Part shown: in pieces, positions 32,655 to 43,307 of the stretch | How positions within the stretch are numbered: position 1 is the stretch's first letter | Layout: every line of letters begins with the position of its first letter | From: an uncultured beta proteobacterium | Lineage (GTDB): Bacteria; Pseudomonadota; Gammaproteobacteria; Burkholderiales; Burkholderiaceae_C | Assembly: GCA_903927295.1 (NCBI GenBank) | Contig: CAIYMN010000272.1 | Span: 46,468 to 110,467 of the forward strand | Length of the DNA stretch: 64,000 nucleotides | Direction of reading: 5' to 3' | Notes under the pieces: generated by a model | What the model was told of the DNA's origin: nothing | Seen by the model: the letters and a program-made list of their open reading frames with translations, nothing else | The model's database searches: none | Program-made: the position numbers and the translations under genes

Positions 32655-33328
32655 TTCTTCCCTTCCGCCGCCGGCGCGTCACCACCCTGTGGGTCCACCC
32701 CGAGCGAGTTCAATTTAACTTCCACCAAGCGCCGGTATTCAGTGCTTTCGTCAAAACTCCTGTAGGCCTTGCGGTACTCGACCAGCGCATCGGCTTTCTT
32801 GCCTTGCAGAATCAGTATGTCACCCTTGCGATCGGCCACGAGTGCTTCAAAATTGGCAGGAAAATTGCCGCCGAGTTGCTTCAATGCGTCATCAAACGAT
32901 TTGGAATCGATCAAGACGGCCGTCAGACGCAACTTTGCCAAAGCCTGATATCCGGGATCCGAGGCGTTCTCGGCCACCCACGTCAATGCAGTCATGGCGC
33001 CCTGGGCATTGCCAACACTGTAATACTGTTTGGCAACCAGCAGACCAGCCTGCTGCGCATAGGTGGTAGAGCCGAACTTGCTCTTGATATCGCCGAAGAC
33101 GCGATCGATTTTCGCCTGATCGGCCGACTTCAGCACACGCTCCACCTCATCAAACATGGCCGCCGCCTGCGTGGCCTGACTGCGTTGCCAGTACTGATAG
33201 AAATTCCAGCTCGCAAATGCACCCAGCACCACAATCAAGGCCCAGCTGATGGCGTTGCCGTATTGTTTCCAGAAATGCTTGAGCTGGTCGAGTTGCTCTT
33301 GTTCTTCAAGATCTAGTTGATTTGCCAT
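32651..33328 (-). CDS. YfgM-like tetratricopeptide protein
   Basis: DLEEQEQLDQLKHFWKQYGNAISWALIVVLGAFASWNFYQYWQ; between bamB and hisS. Confidence 0.93.
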   Translation of the reverse strand: MANQLDLEEQEQLDQLKHFWKQYGNAISWALIVVLGAFASWNFYQYWQRSQATQAAAMFDEVERVLKSADQAKIDRVFGDIKSKFGSTTYAQQAGLLVAKQYYSVGNAQGAMTALTWVAENASDPGYQALAKLRLTAVLIDSKSFDDALKQLGGNFPANFEALVADRKGDILILQGKKADALVEYRKAYRSFDESTEYRRLVEVKLNSLGVDPQGGDAPAAEGKK

Positions 33329-33341
33329 AAATATTCTTTAA

Positions 33342-34655
33342 TCAGGTGGGAGATTGTAGGGTCGGCGCCCAGACAGTTACATCGGCCAGAGATCGGATGA
33401 CCTGTGCAGCAGCCGCATCGCGCAGCGCTTTGACGGTAACCGCGTTTTGCGCGAGTTCATCGCTGCCAAAAATGAGTGCGAACCGCGCCCCGCTGGTATC
33501 GGCCTTCTTGAACTGCGACTTCATGCTGTTGGATCCGTCAGCCAATCCGGCGTGCATCTGCACAGCAACCCCGCACGAGCGCAAAATCTGAATCGTCTGC
33601 ATGGCAACCGGTAGAGCCGCAGTATCAGGAATGACGGCATAGGCATCGGGAGCCGATGTGGCTGGCACCGCACCCTGTTCCTGCATCAGTTCGAGCACGC
33701 GCTCCAGACCCATACCCCATCCCACCGCTGGCGTTGCCTTGCCACCAAGCAGCTTGAACAGTCCGTCGTAGCGTCCGCCACCGCACAGCGTTCCCTGCGC
33801 ACCCAACTCATCTGTGACAAATTCAAAAACGGTATGACTGTAGTAGTCCAGACCGCGCACCAAACGTGGATTGACGCTCCATTCGACGCCACACGCTGAC
33901 AACAATGTCTTGACGGTGTCAAAGTGTTTGAGCGAGTCCTCGCCAAGGTACTGGAGCAACTGCGGTGCGTTCTGCACCAGCGTCTGCAGAGATGGATTCT
34001 TGGTGTCCAGAATGCGCAGCGGATTGCTGTACAGGCGTCGTTGCGACTCCGCGTCAAGCTGTGCCAGATGCTCCTCGAAATAGGCCAGCAAAGCAAGGCG
34101 ATGCGCCTGCCGCTCAGCCGGAACACCCAGACTGTTCAACTCGACACGCACATTGCGCAGACCCAGCGACGCAAACAACTGATGCACCAACAGCATCAAC
34201 TCGGCATCAAGCTCCGGACCGGCGAATCCGAGCGCCTCGGCCCCGAGCTGGTAGAACTGCCGGTAACGTCCGCGCTGCGGCCGCTCGTGGCGGAACATGG
34301 GCCCCATGTAGTACAGGCGCTTGCCTCCGTCATACGTAAGGTTGTGCTCAATCGCTGCACGGACCACGCCGGGTGTGTTTTCCGGTCGCAGCGTCAGAGC
34401 TTCGCCGTTGAGCTTGTCTTCGAAGGAGTACATCTCCTTCTCGACAATGTCGGTGGTCTCGCCGGTGCCGCGCACGAACAAGGCAGTCGGCTCAACGATC
34501 GGTGTGCGGATGTTGCGGTAGCCATAAAGCCCCATCAAGGTGCGCACCTTGTCTTCCAGATGCTCCCAGCGCGCTGAATCAGGCGGCACAATATCGTTCA
34601 TGCCTTTGACGGCGCTGAGCTTCTCCAGCTTCGGAGTTGTTTCTTTTTCACTCAT
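33342..34655 (-). CDS. hisS: Histidyl-tRNA synthetase
   Basis: [58 protein letters not shown]. Confidence 0.98.
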   Translation of the reverse strand: MSEKETTPKLEKLSAVKGMNDIVPPDSARWEHLEDKVRTLMGLYGYRNIRTPIVEPTALFVRGTGETTDIVEKEMYSFEDKLNGEALTLRPENTPGVVRAAIEHNLTYDGGKRLYYMGPMFRHERPQRGRYRQFYQLGAEALGFAGPELDAELMLLVHQLFASLGLRNVRVELNSLGVPAERQAHRLALLAYFEEHLAQLDAESQRRLYSNPLRILDTKNPSLQTLVQNAPQLLQYLGEDSLKHFDTVKTLLSACGVEWSVNPRLVRGLDYYSHTVFEFVTDELGAQGTLCGGGRYDGLFKLLGGKATPAVGWGMGLERVLELMQEQGAVPATSAPDAYAVIPDTAALPVAMQTIQILRSCGVAVQMHAGLADGSNSMKSQFKKADTSGARFALIFGSDELAQNAVTVKALRDAAAAQVIRSLADVTVWAPTLQSPT

Positions 34656-34663
34656 GACTTGAC

Positions 34664-35935
34664 TCAGGATGCAGCCGCCGCCGACGTACCAAAGCGCGTG
34701 GCGACATAGCTTTCAACAATTTTCTGAAACTCCTGGGCGATGGTGTCTCCGCGCAAGGTCATGCGCTTTTCACCATCGATAAAGACCGGCGCCGCCGGCG
34801 CCTCACCGGTACCCGGAAGGCTGATTCCGATGTCGGCATGCTTGCTCTCGCCCGGGCCATTCACAATGCAACCCATCACGGCAACCTTCATCTTTTCAAC
34901 GCCCGGGTACTTCTCGCGCCAGAGCGGCATCTGCAAGCGCAAGAAGTCCTCGATACTCTTGGTAAGTTCCTGAAACGTGGTGCTGGTCGTGCGACCACAG
35001 CCTGGACACGCTGTCACGCTCGGTACAAAGGACCTGAGTTCCAGCGCCTGCAGCAGGTCGCAGGCAATCACAACCTCCTGCGTTCTGGCTTGGCCGGGCT
35101 CGGGGGTCAGAGAAACACGAATCGTGTCCCCTATGCCTTCCTGCAGCAAAATGGCCAGCGCCGCGGCCGAGGCTACCGTTCCCTTGCTCCCCATGCCGGC
35201 CTCGGTCAAGCCCAGGTGCAATGGATAGTCGCAACGTCTGGCCAGTTCCCGGTAGACAGCGATGAGATCCTGTACGCCGCTGACTTTGCATGACAGGATG
35301 ATCTGGCTTTCATTCATCCCGATTTCAGCTGCCCGACGCGCCGATTCCATAGCTGAACTGATCAAGGCTTCATACATGATCGACTTGAGCTGCCAGGGTG
35401 GCGTGCGTCGGCTGTTTTCATCCATCAGGCCAGCCAGCAGTTCCTGATCGAGACTGCCCCAGTTCACACCGATGCGAACCGGCTTGTCCCAGCGCAGCGC
35501 CGCATCGATCATCAAACCAAACTGCCTGTCATGCTTGTCGCCCTTGCCGACGTTGCCGGGATTGATCCGGTACTTGGACAAAGCTTGGGCACAGGCCGGA
35601 AAATCCGTCAGGAGACGGTGCCCGTTGTAATGAAAGTCGCCAATCAGGGGAACATCAACTCCCATTCGGTCGAGTTGCTCGCGAACATAGGGCACGGCCG
35701 CAGCTGCCTCGGGCGTATTGACCGTCAATCGGACCAACTCCGACCCGGCCATTGCCAATTCCTTGACCTGAATGGCAGTGCCGATGACGTCGACCGTGTC
35801 GGTGTTGGTCATGGACTGAATTCTGACCGGCGCATCACCACCCAGCGTGACCACGCGCCCGCCCCAGATCACCCGTGCCTGACGACTGCGCCGCATCCTG
35901 GCTGCGACCGGTTCAATGGGCACAAGCGCTTGCAC
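34664..35935 (-). CDS. ispG: 4-hydroxy-3-methylbut-2-enyl diphosphate synthase IspG
   Basis: [49 protein letters not shown]. Confidence 0.98.
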   Translation of the reverse strand: MQALVPIEPVAARMRRSRQARVIWGGRVVTLGGDAPVRIQSMTNTDTVDVIGTAIQVKELAMAGSELVRLTVNTPEAAAAVPYVREQLDRMGVDVPLIGDFHYNGHRLLTDFPACAQALSKYRINPGNVGKGDKHDRQFGLMIDAALRWDKPVRIGVNWGSLDQELLAGLMDENSRRTPPWQLKSIMYEALISSAMESARRAAEIGMNESQIILSCKVSGVQDLIAVYRELARRCDYPLHLGLTEAGMGSKGTVASAAALAILLQEGIGDTIRVSLTPEPGQARTQEVVIACDLLQALELRSFVPSVTACPGCGRTTSTTFQELTKSIEDFLRLQMPLWREKYPGVEKMKVAVMGCIVNGPGESKHADIGISLPGTGEAPAAPVFIDGEKRMTLRGDTIAQEFQKIVESYVATRFGTSAAAAS

Positions 35936-36798
35936 TACTTCACCTCAAAACGCGCAACATTGTCCCGCGCAATGGACAACAAATCGAAAGCCTGACCACG
36001 CACCTGAACCTGGGTCGTGTCAGAACGTCCGACCACGACCGACAGCGGCAGGGTGCCGGAAACACCGACGGTCTCACCCGCCACCATATTGCGTCGCACC
36101 TGAACCACGCCGCCAGCGTCGACCGCCTCGACCCAGGCCAGCGCCTGCGCCTTGAATACGACGATGCCACTGGTTGCGCCCGATCCCGCCACCTGTTCGG
36201 CCCCCGAGCCGGAACCGGAACCGGAACTGGTGGCTGCGCTGACCACCGATGGCGCCGGTTCCGGGACGGAAGCGCTGCTCACCATGGCGGGCGACGGCAA
36301 ACTGCCATCCAGCGCCCCCGATTTCGTACCAGTGACGACTTCTGGTGGCTGACCAAAAGGAAAGAATACAAGCAGTAAAGCGCCAGCCAACAACGCCGCC
36401 ACCGTCACCACCAGCGGCTTGGAAAGCTGGTCCAAAAACTGGCGCAGCGAGCCAACTCCGGCTGATCGGAATGGCACGTTGATGCCCGCGCCCGAATCTT
36501 TTAGTTGTGGCGCCCTCGTATGCGGCAATTTCGCCAATATCGGTTCCGGCTCAATCTTCAGCACGCGACATACGCTGGACGCCAGCCCACGGACAAAAAC
36601 GGTATCGGGCAGCAAGTCGAAGCGGTCACCTTCCAGTGCTTCCAGCTTCTTTACTGGCACCTTCAGTGCGACCGCAAGGGCGCCGATGTGCAAGCCTTGC
36701 GCCTCACGCGCCCGACGCAACAGTGCACCGCTCGTCAGTTGGACTGCGGGGGCTGCAGGCGCAGTCGCTTCGGCGTCGATCACCGTAGACTCACTCAT
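35935..36798 (-). CDS. RodZ-like helix-turn-helix protein with DUF4115
   Basis: [50 protein letters not shown]4115-like C-terminus. Confidence 0.88.
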   Translation of the reverse strand: MSESTVIDAEATAPAAPAVQLTSGALLRRAREAQGLHIGALAVALKVPVKKLEALEGDRFDLLPDTVFVRGLASSVCRVLKIEPEPILAKLPHTRAPQLKDSGAGINVPFRSAGVGSLRQFLDQLSKPLVVTVAALLAGALLLVFFPFGQPPEVVTGTKSGALDGSLPSPAMVSSASVPEPAPSVVSAATSSGSGSGSGAEQVAGSGATSGIVVFKAQALAWVEAVDAGGVVQVRRNMVAGETVGVSGTLPLSVVVGRSDTTQVQVRGQAFDLLSIARDNVARFEVK

Positions 36799-37627
36799 CG
36801 AAGGCTCCTCGCTGATAGGAATCTGCTTCGCGTGACTTTGGAAAACGCTTGAGCAACTGTGCAGCAAGTTGCAGCATGGCGTCACGGTTTTCCATCCGTC
36901 TCTCGACCTTGACGCCGAGCCACAACGACTCTGCGTTGGCCAGTTCACTGTTATTCAGGCGCCGTACGTAAAACTGTGCCCGAGCTTGGTCACCACGCTG
37001 AAACAGCAATGCCGCCAGGTTGTAGGCGGTGACCGGATTGCCGGCGTCAAATTCATAGGACTTGAAAAGACTCTGCTCTCCTTCAGACAACTGCCCCGCC
37101 CGGACCTGGCACAAACCCTGCGCGCGCCAGGTCTTTGCACGTTCTGCATATTGCGGATTTTCCAGGGCCTGAGAAAACAGTTGGTGCGCCTGCGCGTACC
37201 TGGTCTGCTGGCAGTACAACCACCCCAGGTTGTGCATGAAGTTGGAGTCTCGCGGGCTGAGGTTCAGGGCCCGCTTGAAACTTTCTTCCGACAACCGGAA
37301 ATCGTTGAGTCGCATGTAAATGAGGCCACGCAGACTGTAGGCTTGCGCGTAGTTTGAGTCGGCAGCAATCGACTGCTTGAGCTCGTCCAGCGCGATGGCC
37401 GTTTGACCATTTTCAAAATAACCGACCGCCAATTCGAGCCGGATACGTGCCCGCTTGCGCGCCTCGGGCTCATCGGAATCCGTCACCATCTCGGCGTCAC
37501 CACCGCTGGCTGTCTGACCGTCAAACCTGGAGGCGCAGCCAGAAACCCCAGCCAGCCCGAGCAGAGCCAGACAGGCGGTCAGCAGCCAGTACCTGAGCGT
37601 CAAGCTTTGTCCCGCGTTTGCATGCAT
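36791..37627 (-). CDS. pilW: Type IV pilus biogenesis/stability TPR lipoprotein PilW/PilF
   Basis: Lipobox GLAGVSGCAS; TPRs NYAQAYSLRGLIYMRLNDFRLSEESFKRALNLSPRDSNFMHNLGWLYCQQ. Confidence 0.93.
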   Translation of the reverse strand: MHANAGQSLTLRYWLLTACLALLGLAGVSGCASRFDGQTASGGDAEMVTDSDEPEARKRARIRLELAVGYFENGQTAIALDELKQSIAADSNYAQAYSLRGLIYMRLNDFRLSEESFKRALNLSPRDSNFMHNLGWLYCQQTRYAQAHQLFSQALENPQYAERAKTWRAQGLCQVRAGQLSEGEQSLFKSYEFDAGNPVTAYNLAALLFQRGDQARAQFYVRRLNNSELANAESLWLGVKVERRMENRDAMLQLAAQLLKRFPKSREADSYQRGAFDE

Positions 37628-37630
37628 GTC

Positions 37631-38779
37631 TCAAGTCTCCTGAACGGTGGGTTGATGCGTTGCTAGCGGGTGAAGCACAATGGTGCGCTGACGTGCAATC
37701 CGTTCGCCGACACGGGTTCGGTCCATCACATCTCCCGCCAGCTGCCCACAGGCAGCATCAATATCATCACCGCGCGTCTTGCGTATTGTCGTCACAATAC
37801 CAGCATCACTCAAAACCCGTGCAAAAACCAGGGTTTGCTCGGTCGATGACCGCTTCAAACCTGACTGGGCAAACGGGTTGAACGGAATCAGATTGAATTT
37901 GCACCAGGTCCGTGCCCCGCCATAAGCTTGCACGAGTTCAATCAATTGACGCGCATGTTCCGGTTGGTCGTTGACCCCATCAAGCATGCAATATTCAAAG
38001 GTGATGAAGTCGCGCGGCGCAAACTCCAGATAGCGTTCGCAGGCAGCCATCAATTCGATCAGCGGATACTTCTTGTTCAGCGGCACCAACTTGTCGCGCA
38101 GGGCATCGGTCGGCGCATGCAGCGAGACCGCCAGGGCCACTGGACAATCCTGTGACAACAAATCCATCTTTGGCACAATGCCGGAGGTAGAAACGGTGAC
38201 GCGACGGCGCGACAAACCATAAGCGTGGTCATCCAGCATCGTGCGCAGCGCCGGCAGCAGTTCGCCGTAATTTTGCAGCGGCTCGCCCATGCCCATCATC
38301 ACGACATTGGAAATCACGCGTTCATCGCTGTGCAGATGGTGGCGCAAAAAACGCTCCGCAAACCAGAGCTGAGCAATGATTTCACCGGTCCGCAAATTGC
38401 GGCTGAAGCCCTGATGACCCGTGGAGCAAAAACGACACCCGACAGCGCAGCCGGCCTGCGAGGAAATGCACAGTGTCCCGCGGTCGTCTTCCGGAATGAA
38501 TACGGCCTCGACTGCATCACCACCACCGACGTCAAAAAGCCACTTGATGGTGCCGTCCGAGGAAATCTGCTGCGACAGAACAGCCAGCGCGGTGACCTCT
38601 GCCGCGCCCCTGAGCTTTTCCCGCAAGGACTTGGCAAGATCGCTCATGGCATCAAAATCGGCCACGCCCTTTTGATGAATCCAGCGAAACAACTGGACTG
38701 CACGAAAGCGCTTTTCGCCCATGCCCTCGCAAAATCCGGTCAGACCTTCGAGATCAAAGTCGAGAAGATTGACCGTCAT
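37631..38779 (-). CDS. rlmN: Dual-specificity RNA methyltransferase RlmN
   Basis: [24 protein letters not shown] radical-SAM motif; [10 protein letters not shown]. Confidence 0.97.
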   Translation of the reverse strand: MTVNLLDFDLEGLTGFCEGMGEKRFRAVQLFRWIHQKGVADFDAMSDLAKSLREKLRGAAEVTALAVLSQQISSDGTIKWLFDVGGGDAVEAVFIPEDDRGTLCISSQAGCAVGCRFCSTGHQGFSRNLRTGEIIAQLWFAERFLRHHLHSDERVISNVVMMGMGEPLQNYGELLPALRTMLDDHAYGLSRRRVTVSTSGIVPKMDLLSQDCPVALAVSLHAPTDALRDKLVPLNKKYPLIELMAACERYLEFAPRDFITFEYCMLDGVNDQPEHARQLIELVQAYGGARTWCKFNLIPFNPFAQSGLKRSSTEQTLVFARVLSDAGIVTTIRKTRGDDIDAACGQLAGDVMDRTRVGERIARQRTIVLHPLATHQPTVQET

Positions 38780-38864
38780 CGGATCGGCACGGCGCCGTGC
38801 CGCCCCAAGTGCGCTAAGACCGGCCCGGGTGGCAGCAAAACGCAGCGGAGCGTAGGAACCATGT

Positions 38865-39290
38865 CTATTTGGAGTAGATGTTCATGCCGGGAAAGAAAAA
38901 ACTCATTTCCACAGCGGCGGTTTCAGGCGCATCAGAACCATGCACTGCGTTGGCATCAATGCTATCGGCAAAACTGGCGCGAATGGTGCCGGGTGCCGCC
39001 TTCTTGGGATCTGTAGCCCCCATCAGGTCGCGATTCTTCAATACCGCGTTCTCACCTTCCAGCACCTGAATCATGACCGGGCCGGAAACCATGAACTCGA
39101 CCAGATCCTTGAAGAAAGGACGTTCCTTGTGCACCGCGTAAAACGCTTCTGCCTCGCTGCGCGCCAGACGAACCATCTTGGCGGCAACTATCTTCAAACC
39201 GGCGGCTTCAAAGCGCGCATAGATTTGACCGATCACGTTTTTGGCAACCGCATCGGGTTTGATAATGGACAGAGTGCGTTCGATAGTCAT
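38865..39290 (-). CDS. ndk: Nucleoside diphosphate kinase
   Basis: [40 protein letters not shown]. Confidence 0.98.
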   Translation of the reverse strand: MTIERTLSIIKPDAVAKNVIGQIYARFEAAGLKIVAAKMVRLARSEAEAFYAVHKERPFFKDLVEFMVSGPVMIQVLEGENAVLKNRDLMGATDPKKAAPGTIRASFADSIDANAVHGSDAPETAAVEMSFFFPGMNIYSK

Positions 39291-39359
39291 GGGTACTTCC
39301 TGAGCTTGAGATTATGGATATTCGCCCAACGGGCAAAGGGTTGAATTTTATCGTGAAAG

Positions 39360-40706
39360 TCAGCGACCGCGACCACCGCGGCGCTGGCCTCCGGCCGGCC
39401 CGCCGCCACCGCGACGTTGTCCCTGGTCCTGCCGCTGTCGCGTAAAACTATCAGCACCGATGTAGCCAAAGGCGGTCTTCATCGGGTCGGGCTGTGCGGC
39501 GTTGCCACCACGATCCCCTGACTCACCACGGTTCTTGCGGTCGGCGCCATTCGAGTACCTCTGCGTGGTGTCCTGTGCGCCACCGACCGACGGTCTGCGT
39601 GGACCATTGCCCGAACTGCGTGGCCCGTTGCCGCGCGGGCCTCGCCGCCGATTGCGCGAACCGGATTCCGGCCCGCCGTCCTCGCGCCCAGACTGCGCCT
39701 GGGACGCCCCGGTGTTCTCCGCATGCTCGCGCGAAACCCTGGTTCCACCGGCGGCCTGGACCAGCAGCTTGATATCTGTCGCATCGAGTTCCATCCAGGC
39801 ACCGCGGCGCAGGCCGCGCGGCAGCACCATCGCGCCGTACCGGATGCGAATCAGACGGCTCACAGCGTGACCCACGGCTTCGAGCATGCGCCGCACTTCG
39901 CGGTTTCTACCTTCACTGATGGTGACCCGATACCAGCAGTTCGAGCCCTCACCCCCACCCTCTTCAATCGAGCCGAATTGCGCCATGCCGTCCTCAAGCT
40001 TGACGCCCTCAAGCAGTCTCTGCTTCTCCTCTTTGCTCAGCGACCCAAGCACCCGAACGGCGTATTCACGTTCCAGACCGAAGCGTGGGTGCATCAGGTT
40101 GTTCGCCAGTTGCCCGGAACTGGTGAACAGCAGCAAGCCCTCCGTATTGAGGTCAAGCCGCCCCACTGATTGCCACTTGCCCTGAAACAATTTTGGCAGC
40201 CGACGAAAGACGGTTGGTCGATTCTGAGGATCGTCATGCGTCACCACCTCACCCGCGGGCTTGTGGTAGGCAATGACCCGCGCCGGTGGGGCTTCGATGC
40301 GAAACTTGATTGGCTTGCCGTTCACTTTGACGTGGTCGCCAAACTGAATGCGCTGACCGATATGGGCCGGTTCATTATTGACGGTAATACGGCCCTCCAT
40401 GATCATCTGCTCCATCTCCAGACGCGACCCCATACCGGCCTGGGCCAGCACCTTGTGCAGCTTGGGGGTTTCTGCCTGCGGCGCCAGGACCCGTTTGACG
40501 GCAAGCGGTTCTTCGCTCTCCTGGTCGACGTCGAACTGCCCCGACACGACATCATCGAAGCGACTTTTCGGCTCAGCCGTCCGCTCTACGGCGCTTTCGG
40601 GCAAATCGGCGGCGGTCACCTGCGATCCATCGGACTCCTGCTCCGGCGCCTGCTCGACACAAGGCGGTTCCTGCTGGTCCGGCGTGCCATCACTGTTTAC
40701 GCTCAT
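39360..40706 (-). CDS. rluB: Ribosomal large subunit pseudouridine synthase RluB-like, with RG-rich C-terminal tail
   Basis: S4 domain; [42 protein letters not shown]-rich tail. Confidence 0.92.
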   Translation of the reverse strand: MSVNSDGTPDQQEPPCVEQAPEQESDGSQVTAADLPESAVERTAEPKSRFDDVVSGQFDVDQESEEPLAVKRVLAPQAETPKLHKVLAQAGMGSRLEMEQMIMEGRITVNNEPAHIGQRIQFGDHVKVNGKPIKFRIEAPPARVIAYHKPAGEVVTHDDPQNRPTVFRRLPKLFQGKWQSVGRLDLNTEGLLLFTSSGQLANNLMHPRFGLEREYAVRVLGSLSKEEKQRLLEGVKLEDGMAQFGSIEEGGGEGSNCWYRVTISEGRNREVRRMLEAVGHAVSRLIRIRYGAMVLPRGLRRGAWMELDATDIKLLVQAAGGTRVSREHAENTGASQAQSGREDGGPESGSRNRRRGPRGNGPRSSGNGPRRPSVGGAQDTTQRYSNGADRKNRGESGDRGGNAAQPDPMKTAFGYIGADSFTRQRQDQGQRRGGGGPAGGQRRGGRGR

Positions 40707-41344
40707 GTTGGAGTTCCCGTCAATAGAATGGTCTTGCCGTCAGCGTCGACAGTTTCAACCGGGGCAATATCAAGTTGCGCTTGCAGGTCCGACTCGTCGC
40801 CGGCAAGCGACGACACAACGCCAAGTTGCCCGCCCGGGTTGTCCATGGGGGGCAGCTGATCCAAAGAGGCCAGTCCCAAGTCATCCAGGAAATGTTTGGT
40901 CGTCGCAAACAGGGCCGGGCGTCCAACCGTGCTTCGGTGACCGATCACCTCGATCCAGCCGCGGTCTTCAAGTTGCTTGAGCAAAAGAGAATTGACGGTC
41001 ACACCGCGAATGTCCTCAATGTCACCACGGGTGACAGGTTGCCGGTACGCGATGATGGCCAGGGTCTCCAGGGTCGCCCGACTGTAGCGGGGCGGCTTCT
41101 CAGGATGCAGGCGGTCCAGGTACTCCCGCATCTCGGGCCGGCTCTGGAAACGCCAGCCACTGGCCAGTTCAACCAGTTCCACGCCACGCGAATCCCACTC
41201 CTGTTGCAGTTCCAGCAACAACTCCCTGATTGCGTCCGCAGTCAGGTCTTCATTGAACAACACAGCCATCTCTGCTGCCAACAAAGGTTGCTGCGAGCAA
41301 ATCAAGGCGGTCTCTAATACGCGCTTGGCATCCGCCGTATTCAT
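40703..41344 (-). CDS. scpB: Segregation and condensation protein ScpB
   Basis: [61 protein letters not shown]. Confidence 0.95.
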   Translation of the reverse strand: MNTADAKRVLETALICSQQPLLAAEMAVLFNEDLTADAIRELLLELQQEWDSRGVELVELASGWRFQSRPEMREYLDRLHPEKPPRYSRATLETLAIIAYRQPVTRGDIEDIRGVTVNSLLLKQLEDRGWIEVIGHRSTVGRPALFATTKHFLDDLGLASLDQLPPMDNPGGQLGVVSSLAGDESDLQAQLDIAPVETVDADGKTILLTGTPT

Positions 41345-41475
41345 GGTCTTGCAATTTCCGGGATGGGCACCACCAGGGTGCGAAATCAGTGTGATTCATT
41401 GCGGTGCGGCAGGCAGATTGATGAATCTGCAGCACCCTGCCCCAACCGCCAGTCGAGGCTCTGGCCTTCACGCCA

Positions 41476-42486
41476 TTACGCGCAATTATAACTGAGGCCC
41501 CAAAGGCTTAGCGCCAAACTCAGGTCGTGCGGTAACTCGGCGCGAAACACCATGGCCTGCTGCGTTACCGGGTGCACAAGAGCGAGCCGAAAAGCGTGCA
41601 ATGCCTGCCTTTGCAAGTCGGCTGCAGCGGCCCCGCCATAGAGTTCATCAGCGACCAAGGGATGCCCGATGGCTGCCATATGCACGCGAATCTGGTGCGT
41701 TCTGCCCGTGTGCAGGGTACATCGCACCAGACAACCCTGATCGCCGTTTTGCAAGAGTTCAATGTCCGTGCAAGCCTCCTTGCCGGCGTTCTTCGCCAGA
41801 TCCACGACGGCCATACGCAGTCGATTGCGGGGGTCGCGGCCTATCGGCAAATCAACCCGACGACTATCGCTACCGACCCAGCGATGGTGCGCGAGGGCCA
41901 GGTACTGCCGGCCCACGTCGCGCGCAGCGATGGCACGGATCAAGGCGTCCATCACCTGCCGTGTTCGTGCCACCACCATCAGCCCACTGGTGTCCTTGTC
42001 CAGGCGGTGGACGATCCCTGCCCGCGGCATATTGACTGCTTTCGCATCGAACGCCAGCAACCCGTTGAGCAAGGTACCACTCCAGTTCCCGGGCGCCGGA
42101 TGAACGACCAGCCCAGCGGGCTTGTTGATGATCAGCAGGTGTTCATCCTCGTAAACAATATCGAGCGCCATGGCCTCGGCCTTGAAAGCCTGGCTCTGCG
42201 GTGTCGGGCGCAACTCGATGCTTCCACAGTCGCCCGCCCGGACGCGCGTCGACGCCTTGCACGCACTCAGACGATCAAGCGTTACCGCCCCGCGCTGGAT
42301 CAACTGCTGCAGATAGCTGCGCGAGAATTCCGGCACCAGTTCAACCAGCGCCTGATCGAAACGCAGGCCGTGCAGATGCGACCCGATAAATAGCGGCCGC
42401 AGTTCAAGCTCCGACTCCGTGTCGGATCGATCCTCCAGATCCTCGTTATCATGACCGCTCGATATAATCAACCCGGAATTTTTCAA
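41476..42486 (-). CDS. rluD: RluD-like 23S rRNA pseudouridine synthase
   Basis: GIVHRLDKDTSGLMVVARTRQVMDALIRAIAARDVGRQYLALAHH; start uncertain, TTG at 42486 chosen because upstream ORF overlaps bamD. Confidence 0.9.
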   Translation of the reverse strand: MKNSGLIISSGHDNEDLEDRSDTESELELRPLFIGSHLHGLRFDQALVELVPEFSRSYLQQLIQRGAVTLDRLSACKASTRVRAGDCGSIELRPTPQSQAFKAEAMALDIVYEDEHLLIINKPAGLVVHPAPGNWSGTLLNGLLAFDAKAVNMPRAGIVHRLDKDTSGLMVVARTRQVMDALIRAIAARDVGRQYLALAHHRWVGSDSRRVDLPIGRDPRNRLRMAVVDLAKNAGKEACTDIELLQNGDQGCLVRCTLHTGRTHQIRVHMAAIGHPLVADELYGGAAAADLQRQALHAFRLALVHPVTQQAMVFRAELPHDLSLALSLWGLSYNCA

Positions 42487-42500
42487 GAAAGTTGTCCTAC

Positions 42501-43307
42501 ATGCTTCGAGCCAAATTATCGGTTGTCTGCACCTGGTCGCTGGCGAGTGCCCTGGCGTTGCTGACAGCATGCTCGTCCACCCCGCAGGACAAGGAGGCCA
42601 ACTGGAGTCCCAGCAAGCTTTACGCCGAGGCCAAAGATGAATTGGCAGCTGGCGGCTACGAGAAGGCCATCTCACATTTGGAAAAGCTCGAAGGTCGGGC
42701 CGCCGGAACCCCACTGGCGCAACAAGCGCAACTGGACAAGGCGTACGCCCAATACAAGTCTGGCGAACCTGCGCAGGCCGTAGCAACGCTGGATCGCTTC
42801 ATGAAACTGCATCCGGCCAGTCCAGCCCTGGACTACGCGCTTTATCTCAAAGGTCTCGTCAACTTCAACGATGACCTGGGTTTTCTGTCCTATATCGCCC
42901 GCCAGGACCTGGCTGAGCGCGACCAGAAAGCTTCCAAAGAATCCTTCGAGGCATTCAAGGAACTGATCACACGCTTTCCGGCTTCGCGCTATGCTCCCGA
43001 TGCCGGCCTGCGCATGACCTATATTGTGAATTCCCTTGCAAGTTACGAATTACATGTGGCGCGCTACTACCTGAGCCGCGGCGCCTATGTAGCGGCCATC
43101 GGCCGAGCTCAATTGGCCATTTCCGACTATCAGGACGCGCCGGCTACGGAAGAGGCGCTGTTCATCCTCATCAAGGCTTACGACGCCTTGGGCATGACGC
43201 AATTGCGTGACGATGCCAAACGCGTACTGAACAAGAGTTATCCCAATTCGGAGTACCTGACGCGCGGATTCAAGCCCAATCAGGATCCGTGGTGGAAGTT
43301 CTGGTAA
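42501..43307 (+). CDS. bamD: Outer membrane assembly lipoprotein BamD
   Basis: Lipobox LLTACSS; KLYAEAKDELAAGGYEKAISHLEKLEGR; divergent from rluD. Confidence 0.95.
   Translation: MLRAKLSVVCTWSLASALALLTACSSTPQDKEANWSPSKLYAEAKDELAAGGYEKAISHLEKLEGRAAGTPLAQQAQLDKAYAQYKSGEPAQAVATLDRFMKLHPASPALDYALYLKGLVNFNDDLGFLSYIARQDLAERDQKASKESFEAFKELITRFPASRYAPDAGLRMTYIVNSLASYELHVARYYLSRGAYVAAIGRAQLAISDYQDAPATEEALFILIKAYDALGMTQLRDDAKRVLNKSYPNSEYLTRGFKPNQDPWWKFW

Noticed and set aside
42487-42786. N-terminal extension of the RluD ORF (MLRPAQVRQ...)
   Set aside because: Overlaps the divergent bamD gene and looks non-conserved; start placed near 42486 instead.
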